From NCBI GenBank assembly GCA_009785045.1, contig WQXC01000090.1:1-6576 (forward strand): a stretch of DNA of 6,576 nt, given 5' to 3'. Shown here piece by piece: positions 1 to 6,576 of this stretch. Under the pieces are notes generated by a model that saw only the letters and a program-made list of their open reading frames with translations, searched no databases and was not told the origin of the DNA. A program made the position numbers and the translations under genes. The first letter of the stretch is position 1; each line of letters starts with the position of its first letter. Origin of the DNA: Treponema sp. (GTDB lineage: Bacteria > Spirochaetota > Spirochaetia > Treponematales > Breznakiellaceae).

Positions 1-1
1 C

Positions 2-137
2 GTTACACAGGCTGAGCAGGGGCTGGGCAGAAAAACATTTTTGCGCTCTCCGCGGAGGAGACCGAGTGAAACGAGAGGCTCCGTAGCGGGCTCTTCGCAA
101 AGTTTTTCTGGACAGCAGCATGCGCAGCCTGTGTAAC
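2..137. repeat. Long imperfect palindrome with 13-bp perfect terminal inverted repeats
   Basis: GTTACACAGGCTG (2-14) is exactly reverse-complementary to 125-137. Inside it, CAGAAAAAC (28-36) pairs with GTTTTTCTG (102-110), TTTGCG (40-45) with CGCAAA (96-101), and CCGCGGAG (50-57) with CTCCGTAGCGG (79-89, 3-base bulge). The segments between these blocks match only in part. The whole element can fold into one long stem with a loop near 58-78. It starts 13 bp beyond the stop of the minus-strand gene ending at 151. No transposase is present and no U-tract follows the stem, so it looks more like a small REP/MITE-type repeat than a standard intrinsic terminator, although it could protect or end the operon mRNA. 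Target-site duplication cannot be judged because only one base is visible to the left. Seen: the inverted repeats. Inferred: dispersed-repeat status. Confidence 0.75.
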
Positions 138-150
138 ATTATTTATCGGA

Positions 151-1488
151 CTACTTCTTAATCCCCTTAACAAACGCATCCAGAACATCGTCCATGTTCG
201 GCTGTCCAATCTCCTGCAGACTGTATTCCACACGCGTGCAAGGTTTAGCAATTTTTATAACACGCTGAAGGTCTATCGGTGTGGCGATAACAACGGAGTC
301 GCATTTGGTTTTTGCGATAGTTGCTGCAAGGTCTTTCATTTGTTGTTTACCGTAACCCATCGCAGGCAGCAGTTTGCCGATTTCCGGGTAAGTTTTGAAT
401 GTTTCTGCAAGTTTGCCAACAGCGTAAGGACGCGGGTCGACAAGTTCCGCCGCGCCGAAACGTTTGGCTGCAACAACACCCGCGCCGATTTTCATTTCGC
501 CGTGAGTAAGAGTAGGACCGTCTTCAACAACAAGTACGCGCTTGCCTTTGATGACTTCTGGTTTATTAACAGTTAATGTCGATGCTGCATCTACAACAAC
601 CGCTTTTGGGTTCACTTTTTCGATGTTAGCCCTAACTTCCTGAATCTTGTCAAAATCGGCACTGTCAATTTTATTAATGACGACAACATCTGCAATACGC
701 AAAGTTACTTCGCCGGGGTAGTACGAAAGCTCGTGTCCGGGGCGATGCGGGTCAACAACAGTAACCATGAGATCTGGTTTATAGAACGGGAAGTCATTAT
801 TGCCGCCGTCCCACAAAATAACATCGCAGCCGTTGGGATCATTTTCTGCAGCGCGCAGGATTGCTTCGTAGTCAACACCAGCGTAAATTACATTTCCGCG
901 CGCGATGTGCGGTTCGTATTCTTCCATCTCTTCTATAGTACATTTATGCTTGGTGAGGTCTTGTATTGTTGCAAAGCGCTGAACCTTTTGCGCTTCCAAA
1001 TCACCGTAGGGCATTGGGTGACGGACAGCAATCACTTTTAAACCGCGCGCCATTAACGCCTCGGCGATTCTGCGCGAAGTCTGGCTTTTACCGCAGCCCG
1101 TGCGGATTGCTCCAACGGCGATAACAGGTTTTGTGCTTTTAACCATAGTATTTTTGTAACCCATCAATGTAAAATCTGCGCCTGCGGCATTTACTTTTGC
1201 GCCAAGACCCATGACAGCATTGTAGCTGATATCGCTGTATGAAAAGACACACTCATCTGCATCAAGGTCTTTAATTAATTTTTCCAAATCTTTTTGTTCG
1301 TGAATTGGAATACCCTGCGGATACAGTTTTCCGGCAAGAGAAGCCGGATATTTACGTCCTGCGATATCGGGAATTTGAGCGGCTGTAAAAGCCACCACTT
1401 TATATGCGGGGTTATCCCGGTAAAAAGTATTAAAGTTGTGAAAATCGCGTCCTGCCGCGCCGATGATAATAATTTTTCTTTGTGACAT
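151..1488 (-). CDS. cpgS: Cyclic 2,3-diphosphoglycerate synthetase family P-loop protein
   Basis: A complete 445-residue protein with ATG start and TAG stop. The founding enzyme, from methanogens such as Methanothermus fervidus, uses ATP to close 2,3-diphosphoglycerate into its cyclic form, a thermal-stability solute. In bacteria the true substrate is not established, so the symbol marks the family only. Residues 1-115 form a Rossmann-like N-terminal domain opening with a glycine-rich strand-loop (IIIIGAAGRD, 6-15). A P-loop follows (GAIRTGCGKS, 126-135; K134, S135), then an acidic strand DVILWDGGNNDFPF (222-235) in Walker B position and an NKID motif (272-275) resembling a GTPase base-recognition motif, as in related SIMIBI-class P-loop proteins. 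No signal peptide or membrane segment is seen, so it should be cytoplasmic. Length is close to that of the archaeal enzyme. The start is fixed by AAGGAG six bases upstream, which overlaps the htpG stop; the 10-bp gap indicates one operon. By eye it is more GC-rich than the regulator gene. Family assignment is strong; function is uncertain. Confidence 0.9.
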   Translation of the reverse strand: MSQRKIIIIGAAGRDFHNFNTFYRDNPAYKVVAFTAAQIPDIAGRKYPASLAGKLYPQGIPIHEQKDLEKLIKDLDADECVFSYSDISYNAVMGLGAKVNAAGADFTLMGYKNTMVKSTKPVIAVGAIRTGCGKSQTSRRIAEALMARGLKVIAVRHPMPYGDLEAQKVQRFATIQDLTKHKCTIEEMEEYEPHIARGNVIYAGVDYEAILRAAENDPNGCDVILWDGGNNDFPFYKPDLMVTVVDPHRPGHELSYYPGEVTLRIADVVVINKIDSADFDKIQEVRANIEKVNPKAVVVDAASTLTVNKPEVIKGKRVLVVEDGPTLTHGEMKIGAGVVAAKRFGAAELVDPRPYAVGKLAETFKTYPEIGKLLPAMGYGKQQMKDLAATIAKTKCDSVVIATPIDLQRVIKIAKPCTRVEYSLQEIGQPNMDDVLDAFVKGIKK

Positions 1489-1494
1489 GTTAGT

Positions 1495-1500
1495 CTCCTT
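1495..1500 (-). promoter_or_regulatory. Ribosome binding site overlapping the htpG stop
   Basis: On the minus strand AAGGAG sits six bases before the ATG at 1486-1488, and its first two bases are also the last two of the htpG TAA stop (1499-1501). This fixes the start of the cPGS-family gene and suggests that ribosomes finishing htpG help start it. Confidence 0.85.
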
Positions 1501-3448
1501 ATTTTGATAATAACCTATTTAGCCGTTTTATAAAATCCGCAGGGTCTTTTAATTTAATGCCTTCTGCAAGAAGCGCCTGATCAAGCAATACTCCGGACAC
1601 ATCTGCAATACGTTCTTCGTCGTTTGTATCTTTAAGACCCATGATGATGGGATGCTCTCCGTTTACTTCCAGGATCGGCTTGATGTCGGACATTTGAGCC
1701 TGACCCATTGCCTTTAGCATTTGCGCCATCTGCATACTAGGGTCGTTTTCGTCTGCGACAATGCAGGACGGCGAGTCGTGCAGGCGGCGGGAAAGTTTTA
1801 CATCTTTTACGCGATCTCCAAGCGCCTTTTTAATTTTTTCGATAACCGGCTTAGCTTCTTTTTCGGCTTCCTTATCTTTCTTTTCGCCAAGTTCTTCGTC
1901 TGCGCCTGCGCGGTTAACAGCTTTTAAATCCCAGCTTTGGCTTTCAATTTTGCCGTCTGCTCCCGGGGTTTCCTTGCGATAATTATGCAAAGTTGGAATA
2001 ACCAGTTCATCGATATCATCGTCCATAATAAGGACTTCGATTTCTTTTGCACGGTATGCTTCCAAGAGCGGAGAAGCGCGAAGTGTTTTTTCGTCAGCGC
2101 CTGCGCCGCCGCCGCCTGTGATGTAGTAAATGTGCTTTTGATCGCTTTTCATTCGGCTGATATATTCTGTAAAACTTGTCCAGCCTTCGACAGCAGTGCT
2201 TTTAAAACGTACTAAATCCTGCAGCATGTCGCGGTTGCCAAAATCCTGATAAAGCCCCTCTTTAAGCGGGCGGTTAAATTGTTTAATAAAAGTTTCCCAC
2301 TTTTCTTTTGCTTCGTCTCCGCCAGAGACAGAGTTATCTGCCATTTGTTTAATTTCTGAAAGCAGTTTTTTTACAGAAGCATTTTTTATATTAAGGAGAA
2401 TCTTATTCTGCTGGAGGATTTCGCGGCTTACATTTAACGGAAGATCTTCCGAATCGATAACGCCTTTTACAAATCGCAGATATGTCGGCATTAATTCCTT
2501 GTCGTCGTCTGTAATAAAAACACGTTTTACATAAAGTTTAACGCCGGGTTTATAATCCATGTTGTACATGTCAAAAGGCGCTTTATTTGGAATGTAGAAC
2601 AGAGTAGAGTATTCAAGCGTTCCTTCGGCTTTTGTATGAATATAGTGCAGAGGTGTTTCGCTGTCATGACCTATTTGTTTATAAAACTCATTGTAGTCTT
2701 CGTCTTTAAGTTCAGTTTTTGCGCGCCGCCAAAGAGCCGTGCCGGAGTTAATTCTGTCTGTCTTTGTTGTGCTTCCCTTTTCGTTGCCTTTGTCGTCCCA
2801 TTCTTTTTCTTCATATGTAAGGTGGATGGGAAACGCCACATGGTTGGAGTAACGTTTGATTATATCTTCGATAGACCAGCGGTTTGCGTATTCGGTTCCT
2901 TCTTCTGTGAGGTAAAGAATCGCTGTAGTACCCTGGGTGTCACGCTGCGCGCTTTCGATTTTAAAGCCTTCCTTGCCGTCACTCGACCATTTCCATGCCG
3001 TATCTTCTGCCGCTTTTCGGCTGATTACATCGATCTTTTCTGCGACCATAAATGCCGAATAAAAACCCACGCCAAATTGACCTATCAAGTTTGAGTCTTT
3101 CTTTGCATCATCTGCAAGTTTTTCCAGGAAAGCTTTTGTGCCGGAGCGCGCGATAGTTCCCAGTGAGTCGATCAAGTCTGATTCGTTCATCCCAATCCCG
3201 TTATCGGAGATTGTTAATGTTTTTTCTTCCTTATTGAAGGAAATATCGATACGCGGATCAAAATTGATGGATTTATAGGCTTCGTCGGCTACCGTAAGGT
3301 ACTTTAGTTTGTCTAAAGCATCGGAAGAATTGGAGACAAGCTCCCTTAGAAAGATTTCCCGGTTTGAGTAAAGCGAATGAATGATAAGGTGCAGCAGCCG
3401 GCTCACTTCTGTCTGAAATTGATACGAACATGGTTCGTTTTGTGCCAT
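1499..3448 (-). CDS. htpG: Molecular chaperone HtpG (bacterial Hsp90)
   Basis: A complete 649-residue Hsp90-family chaperone, an ATP-driven cytoplasmic homodimer that remodels client proteins, often with the DnaK system. The N-terminal GHKL ATPase domain shows YSNREIFLRELVSNSSDA (27-44, with E36 and N40 for catalysis and Mg-ATP binding), SDNGIGM (81-87) and GQFGVGFYSAF (123-133). The middle domain carries LPLNVSREILQQ (336-347), whose R342 is the arginine that contacts ATP. The C-terminal dimerisation domain covers roughly 535-649. A lysine/glutamate-rich linker lies at 519-541 (GEKKDKEAEKEA). It is slightly longer than the 624-residue E. coli protein, partly from a glycine-rich insertion at 445-450. 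The reading frame stays open to a TTG at 3526, but the ATG at 3446-3448 is chosen because AAGGAG lies seven bases upstream and because family homology begins there. It is the first gene of an apparent two-gene operon. No CIRCE element is visible upstream. Confidence 0.98.
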   Translation of the reverse strand: MAQNEPCSYQFQTEVSRLLHLIIHSLYSNREIFLRELVSNSSDALDKLKYLTVADEAYKSINFDPRIDISFNKEEKTLTISDNGIGMNESDLIDSLGTIARSGTKAFLEKLADDAKKDSNLIGQFGVGFYSAFMVAEKIDVISRKAAEDTAWKWSSDGKEGFKIESAQRDTQGTTAILYLTEEGTEYANRWSIEDIIKRYSNHVAFPIHLTYEEKEWDDKGNEKGSTTKTDRINSGTALWRRAKTELKDEDYNEFYKQIGHDSETPLHYIHTKAEGTLEYSTLFYIPNKAPFDMYNMDYKPGVKLYVKRVFITDDDKELMPTYLRFVKGVIDSEDLPLNVSREILQQNKILLNIKNASVKKLLSEIKQMADNSVSGGDEAKEKWETFIKQFNRPLKEGLYQDFGNRDMLQDLVRFKSTAVEGWTSFTEYISRMKSDQKHIYYITGGGGAGADEKTLRASPLLEAYRAKEIEVLIMDDDIDELVIPTLHNYRKETPGADGKIESQSWDLKAVNRAGADEELGEKKDKEAEKEAKPVIEKIKKALGDRVKDVKLSRRLHDSPSCIVADENDPSMQMAQMLKAMGQAQMSDIKPILEVNGEHPIIMGLKDTNDEERIADVSGVLLDQALLAEGIKLKDPADFIKRLNRLLSK

Positions 3449-3455
3449 GATGGGG

Positions 3456-3461
3456 CTCCTT
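3456..3461 (-). promoter_or_regulatory. htpG ribosome binding site
   Basis: AAGGAG on the minus strand, seven bases before the ATG at 3446-3448. It decides between this start and the in-frame TTG 78 bp further upstream, which has no such site and would add a 26-residue extension not typical of HtpG. Confidence 0.88.
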
Positions 3462-3481
3462 GAAATAATGGTGATATAAAT

Positions 3482-3510
3482 GAAATAACATTTTTTTAAA
3501 GAAAATTCAA
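3482..3510 (-). promoter_or_regulatory. Possible htpG promoter (weak match)
   Basis: On the minus strand TTGAAT (3505-3510) is followed after 17 bp by TATTTC (3482-3487), preceded by TGT as in an extended -10 element. The -10 matches the sigma-70 consensus at only three of six positions and lacks the final T. An alternative -10 is the TTATAT/TATATC stretch at 3473-3479, which lacks a good -35. The choice between them cannot be made by eye. Confidence 0.25.
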
Positions 3511-3533
3511 GCTGAAAAAGCGACAATTTTTTA

Positions 3534-3548
3534 CCTATACTGTACAGG
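3534..3548. promoter_or_regulatory. Near-palindromic operator candidate between divergent promoters
   Basis: CCTATACTGTACAGG reads as CCTRTAC-T-GTAYAGG: twelve of fifteen positions agree with the reverse complement, the mismatches being the centre and one symmetric pair. It stands out in an AT-rich intergenic region. Its centre (3541) lies about 52 bp upstream of the predicted start of the LuxR-type gene and about 31 bp upstream of the tentative htpG -35, a usual place for an activator or shared operator. It does not resemble the asymmetric E. coli MalT box. The binding protein is unknown. Confidence 0.4.
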
Positions 3549-3557
3549 AGTTTTTGT

Positions 3558-3586
3558 TTGATTTTTTGCTGATTTTATGTTATAAG
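3558..3586 (+). promoter_or_regulatory. Sigma-70-type promoter of the LuxR-family gene
   Basis: TTGATT (3558-3563), a 17-bp spacer, then TATAAG (3581-3586) preceded by TGT, an extended -10 arrangement. The spacing is optimal and both hexamers are close to consensus. The expected transcription start, six to eight bases past the -10, falls at about 3592-3594, essentially at the ATG of the regulator gene. Confidence 0.6.
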
Positions 3587-3593
3587 TATTAAT

Positions 3594-6149
3594 ATGCTTA
3601 CTCTTATTAATGATAAATGTATTCCTGCTAATTTACCGGAATTGTGTATCCCAAGAAATGAGTTGATGAAAAAACTCCAAATGGCTGCTCAGGGTTTTTA
3701 TGTATTTATCGGGGCTCCGGCAGGTTCCGGAAAAACAGTAACTGCGCTTCTTTGGAATTCTGTCTGCGAGCGAAAACCGCTTTGGCTTAGCCTTGATGCT
3801 TACGACAATGTGCCTTCCGTATTCTACAAGCAATTATCCGCGGTTTTATGTTTAGCGCAGCCAGACAATATGAAAATGTTATCTATTTTAGAGGACACTG
3901 CTTTTTCTTCATCGCCTGTCGAAAATACAATCAGGATAATTTCGGAAATGCAGGCAGATGATAAAAATCTATACACATTAACCCTGGACGATCTTCACTT
4001 GATAACCAATTCGGATATATTAAACTCCCTTCCTGCGGTGCTAAAAAGGCTGCCCCAGTCTTTTGTTGTTTTATTATTATCGCGTAACGAAGCGCCGGAG
4101 TCTTTTTTTCATTCAAAGAACGGGATACTAAAGCATGATAAAAACTCTATAAACATGGAAAACTTAAAGTTTTCCGAGAAAGAGTTAAAATCCTATTTTT
4201 TAAAACAAGGACGTATTATAACAGAGGAAGAGACAGCTCTTGTTCTTATGGTTACAGAAGGGCTTGCCATTGGCGTAAACGCTATCGCTAAAAGTAAAAA
4301 GATTGAAAGCGGCAAAACTGAATATGTTTTTGCAAATTATATACGTGAACATCTGTGGGAAACCTGGGAAGAAGATCTTCGCGATTTTATGTTAAAGACT
4401 TCCATTGTTGACGAAATAAATGAAAAACTTGCAGTTACATTAACAGGAATTAAAACTGCCGGTAAAATACTGCAGAAACTTTGCGCTGCAAATATTTTTA
4501 TAAGTCATGTTGGAAAAGATATGTATCGTTATCATCATTTGTTTCTTGCTTTTCTCCGAGACATGGCAAAAGAGAGTAAAATAAATCTTGCCGCTTTAAA
4601 CAAAGCTGCAGCGAAACATTATCTTGATATTAAACAATACCTTGTGGCAAGACATTATGCTGTGCAAAGCGGAAACGATAATATGATACTTAAAGTAATA
4701 CATCAGTTTAATCAATATACTAACCCAATGCTGGATGAATATGATGAATATTCAAAGTTATTTAACCTGAGTATTCTGGAAAAAGGGATATGTGACAAAT
4801 ATCCATATTTGTATACATCGTTAATGGAAGGAGCATGGATTTCCGGCGATTGCAAAGCAGTAGAATATTATTGGGATAACCTCCAGCAATCCCTTCCTTT
4901 GATTGCTCTTAAATATCCAAAGCTGCTGGAAACAGTAATTCTGGAATTAACTGTAGATTACCGTAAAACATTTGCCCAAGTGCTCGAAGAAAGTCCAAAA
5001 TTACCGTCTGTCATCCGGCCGAATATGAAGTTTCAGGTTTCTACACTTACGCTTCAATTGCCATTTACGCATCGCTGTATTCGTGATTTTAGCGAACTTA
5101 CTGATAAATATTTATTGAAAAAAATGGATAGTTATCTTGGACCTTTACTTTATGGATTGTATCCAACAATACGTTCATGCATTTTATCCGGCTTAAGCCT
5201 TGAAAAAAATAATATTGATGAAGCTTTAGCTATTGCTATACAGGGAATGGAAATTGCGGCAAACATTCAAAGCCCGGAAATTATTTTCTGCGCATATAAT
5301 CACTTATGCGATGTGTACCTTACGATGGGGAATGAAAAACTGGTAATAGAAACGCTTGCAAAAACAGAAAGTTATATAAAAAAATCAGGCGCAAGATTTC
5401 TGGATCGTAATTTTCTTGCATGGAAAACAAAAATAAAGCTGATGAATGCGGATAAAAAAGCGGCGGAAGATTGGCTGGATAATTATTTTGTTAACGATGA
5501 TGACAGCAAACAGAGTTCAACTGTTCCTCTGTATAAAATCTTTCAATGCTTTACAACTGTTCGCGCTTGCATAGTGTTAAATAGAAGCGCAAGAGCAATG
5601 GCTCTTATAGAAAGGATAATACAATTTGCACGTGATTATCGCCGTCCCATGGATTTGGCAGAAGCGCTTACGCTTAAAGCATGTATGGAGTGGGCTTCCG
5701 GTCATAAGTCTGAGGCTGCCGTATTTCTTGAAGAGGCATTGCATATAATGCAGGAAAAACGGTTTATAAGAATAATTGCCGACGAAGGCGCGGCTGTTGT
5801 TCCGATTCTTAAGCGCATTGCAGCTTTAACAAATGAAAATTCTGATATTGACAGAACATATTTAACGAATGTAATTCTGGCGGCAAGTAAAACTTCAAAT
5901 CAATATAGCGGTCTTACCGTTTATTTCAAAAAAAGCAGCAAACCCATTAAACTGTCAAAGCAGCAGAATAAAATGCTTCAGTTGCTGGCGCAGGGATATA
6001 AAAATGCAGAAATTGCAAAAATGGAAAAGATTTCCATTCCAACCGTAAAGTGGCATTTAATGAAAGTTTACGAAAAGCTTGATGTAAATAACGCTATTGA
6101 CGCGCTTTTAAAAGCAAAAACACTTGGATTACTTGTAGATGAAAATTAA
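3594..6149 (+). CDS. MalT/LAL-type ATP-binding LuxR-family transcriptional regulator
   Basis: An 851-residue cytoplasmic regulator of the STAND class, close in size to MalT (901). These proteins hold ATP, sense an inducer through a C-terminal repeat region, oligomerise and activate sigma-70 promoters. The N-terminus (KCIPANLPELCIPRNEL, 8-24) matches the usual lead-in. Walker A is GAPAGSGKT (40-48), Walker B is LTLDDLHLI (129-137), and VVLLLSRNEAP (158-168) is the sensor-like strand. Residues about 240-328 form the winged-helix region ending in YRYHHLFLAFLRDMA. Helical TPR-like repeats span about 340-745. The GerE/LuxR helix-turn-helix is at 787-848, including NAEIAKMEKISIPTVKWHLMKVYEKL. No Shine-Dalgarno site precedes the ATG. 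The next in-frame ATG (3666-3668, M25) would remove the conserved lead-in, so the first ATG is preferred. The gene diverges from htpG and is by eye more AT-rich than its neighbours. The inducer and targets are not recognisable from sequence. Confidence 0.93.
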   Translation: MLTLINDKCIPANLPELCIPRNELMKKLQMAAQGFYVFIGAPAGSGKTVTALLWNSVCERKPLWLSLDAYDNVPSVFYKQLSAVLCLAQPDNMKMLSILEDTAFSSSPVENTIRIISEMQADDKNLYTLTLDDLHLITNSDILNSLPAVLKRLPQSFVVLLLSRNEAPESFFHSKNGILKHDKNSINMENLKFSEKELKSYFLKQGRIITEEETALVLMVTEGLAIGVNAIAKSKKIESGKTEYVFANYIREHLWETWEEDLRDFMLKTSIVDEINEKLAVTLTGIKTAGKILQKLCAANIFISHVGKDMYRYHHLFLAFLRDMAKESKINLAALNKAAAKHYLDIKQYLVARHYAVQSGNDNMILKVIHQFNQYTNPMLDEYDEYSKLFNLSILEKGICDKYPYLYTSLMEGAWISGDCKAVEYYWDNLQQSLPLIALKYPKLLETVILELTVDYRKTFAQVLEESPKLPSVIRPNMKFQVSTLTLQLPFTHRCIRDFSELTDKYLLKKMDSYLGPLLYGLYPTIRSCILSGLSLEKNNIDEALAIAIQGMEIAANIQSPEIIFCAYNHLCDVYLTMGNEKLVIETLAKTESYIKKSGARFLDRNFLAWKTKIKLMNADKKAAEDWLDNYFVNDDDSKQSSTVPLYKIFQCFTTVRACIVLNRSARAMALIERIIQFARDYRRPMDLAEALTLKACMEWASGHKSEAAVFLEEALHIMQEKRFIRIIADEGAAVVPILKRIAALTNENSDIDRTYLTNVILAASKTSNQYSGLTVYFKKSSKPIKLSKQQNKMLQLLAQGYKNAEIAKMEKISIPTVKWHLMKVYEKLDVNNAIDALLKAKTLGLLVDEN

Positions 6150-6158
6150 TATAAAGTC

Positions 6159-6169
6159 TGGCTTAGCCA
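6159..6169 (-). terminator. Short hairpin past the transporter gene (weak terminator candidate)
   Basis: TGGC-TTA-GCCA forms a four-base-pair stem with a three-base loop in the 28-bp gap between convergent stops. On the minus strand an AT-rich stretch (ACTTTATATT) follows, which could serve the transporter transcript. The stem is short, so this is only a possibility. Confidence 0.25.
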
Positions 6170-6194
6170 AGCAGCGGTCAGGTTGCTTTTATTT
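6169..6194 (+). terminator. Possible intrinsic terminator of the LuxR-family gene
   Basis: AAGCAGC (6169-6175) pairs with GTTGCTT (6182-6188) through one G-U pair, with a six-base loop GGTCAG, and is followed by TTATTT (6189-6194). It lies 19 bp after the regulator stop and overlaps the 3' end of the opposing transporter gene. The stem has few GC pairs and the U-tract is interrupted, so termination is plausible but not strong. Confidence 0.35.
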
Positions 6195-6576
6195 CCTGTG
6201 AATGAGGTTTTGATGCAAGCACAACAGCAGAAAAAGTAATTGCCGCGATAATAACACAACCGCCTATTATTGCGGAAAGAGCTGGCTGTTCGCCGGTTAC
6301 AACAAATACCCAAATGGGGTTTAAAACAGGTTCTATCGTAGCGATTAACATTGCCTGAATTGCGGTGACTCTTTTAATGCCGTATGCAAATAAAGCTGAC
6401 GCCGCGCCGATTTGAAAAAGCCCCATGAATAAAATGCTTAACACATTGCCTGTGTTTATTGTCGGCGGATATAAAAAGAAAAACGGTATAGAAAAAAGAG
6501 CGCAGATAATATGCGAAAATATTAAAATATCCGCAGGGTTTCCGTCTTTTTTCAGGCGCAGTACGACAGCGTTTGC
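6178..6576 (-). CDS. EamA/DMT-superfamily transporter, C-terminal part (5' end outside window)
   Basis: The minus-strand frame is open from the window edge to a TGA at 6178-6180, giving 132 residues of the C-terminal half. The GTG at 6442-6444 is not taken as a start, because the frame continues upstream without a stop and the 44 residues before it include another hydrophobic helix (ILIFSHIICALFSIPFFFLY). The visible part has about four membrane segments. IGAASALFAYGIKRVTAIQA followed by EPVLNPIWVFVVTGEQP and then a glycine-containing helix (IIGGCVIIAAI) is the signature of the second EamA repeat of inner-membrane drug/metabolite transporters (normally ten helices, about 300 residues). Substrate cannot be predicted: the family includes amino-acid, metabolite and drug exporters. 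A polar tail (SKPHSQEIKAT) ends the protein. It converges on the LuxR-type gene with a 28-bp gap, so the two need not share regulation. Confidence 0.88.
   Translation of the reverse strand, partial: ANAVVLRLKKDGNPADILIFSHIICALFSIPFFFLYPPTINTGNVLSILFMGLFQIGAASALFAYGIKRVTAIQAMLIATIEPVLNPIWVFVVTGEQPALSAIIGGCVIIAAITFSAVVLASKPHSQEIKAT

Noticed and set aside
3..251. 82-codon minus-strand frame running through the palindrome and into the 3' end of the cPGS-family gene
   Set aside because: It overlaps a well-supported gene in another frame, half of it is translated repeat sequence, and it has no recognisable domain.
2636..3094. 152-codon plus-strand open frame inside htpG
   Set aside because: It is a cysteine- and phenylalanine-rich shadow of the htpG coding strand with no domain or ribosome binding site support.
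3449..3526. 26-residue N-terminal extension of HtpG from a TTG start
   Set aside because: No ribosome binding site is seen for the TTG, the extension is low-complexity hydrophobic sequence, and the ATG at 3446-3448 has a good AAGGAG and matches the usual family N-terminus.
3449..3593. CIRCE/HrcA heat-shock operator upstream of htpG
   Set aside because: No TTAGCACTC-N9-GAGTGCTAA-like repeat is present; the only inverted repeat is the unrelated 15-bp near-palindrome at 3534-3548.
6178..6444. Short 88-residue membrane protein starting at GTG 6444
   Set aside because: The frame stays open to the window edge and the upstream residues continue the EamA membrane-helix pattern, so this is part of a larger transporter.
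1..6576. CRISPR array, tRNA/rRNA genes, transposase or a new defence cassette
   Set aside because: No spaced direct repeats, no cloverleaf-like segment, and every long frame is accounted for by a known protein family.

Overview
The window is an ordinary bacterial chromosomal segment with four protein-coding genes and one structured non-coding repeat. The organism is a bacterium of low to moderate GC. A MalT-type LuxR regulator, HtpG and a bacterial homologue of cyclic 2,3-diphosphoglycerate synthetase would fit a host- or gut-associated spirochaete (Treponema-like). That assignment is an inference from gene content, not from a marker gene.

Layout. Positions 2-137 hold a long imperfect palindrome with perfect 13-bp ends (GTTACACAGGCTG), lying 13 bp past the stop of the next gene. 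Positions 151-1488 (minus) encode a complete P-loop protein of the cyclic 2,3-diphosphoglycerate synthetase family. Positions 1499-3448 (minus) encode a complete HtpG (bacterial Hsp90). The two minus-strand genes are 10 bp apart, and the Shine-Dalgarno site of the second overlaps the htpG stop codon, so they look like a translationally coupled operon, htpG first. Positions 3449-3593 are a short AT-rich divergent promoter region with a near-palindromic 15-bp operator candidate. Positions 3594-6149 (plus) encode an 851-residue MalT/LAL-type ATP-binding LuxR-family regulator. Its promoter candidate puts the transcription start almost on the ATG, suggesting a leaderless mRNA. A 28-bp convergent gap follows. 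Positions 6178-6576 (minus) are the C-terminal part of an EamA/DMT-family membrane transporter whose start lies beyond the window.

How the parts may work together. The regulator is divergent from the htpG operon and shares its control region, so it may regulate itself, that operon, or both; nothing in the sequence proves this. No CRISPR array, tRNA, rRNA, transposase or obvious new defence system was found. The points most worth following up are the palindromic repeat, the pairing of the cPGS-family gene with htpG, the probable leaderless regulator transcript with its operator candidate, and unusual substitutions in the regulator's DNA-binding domain.
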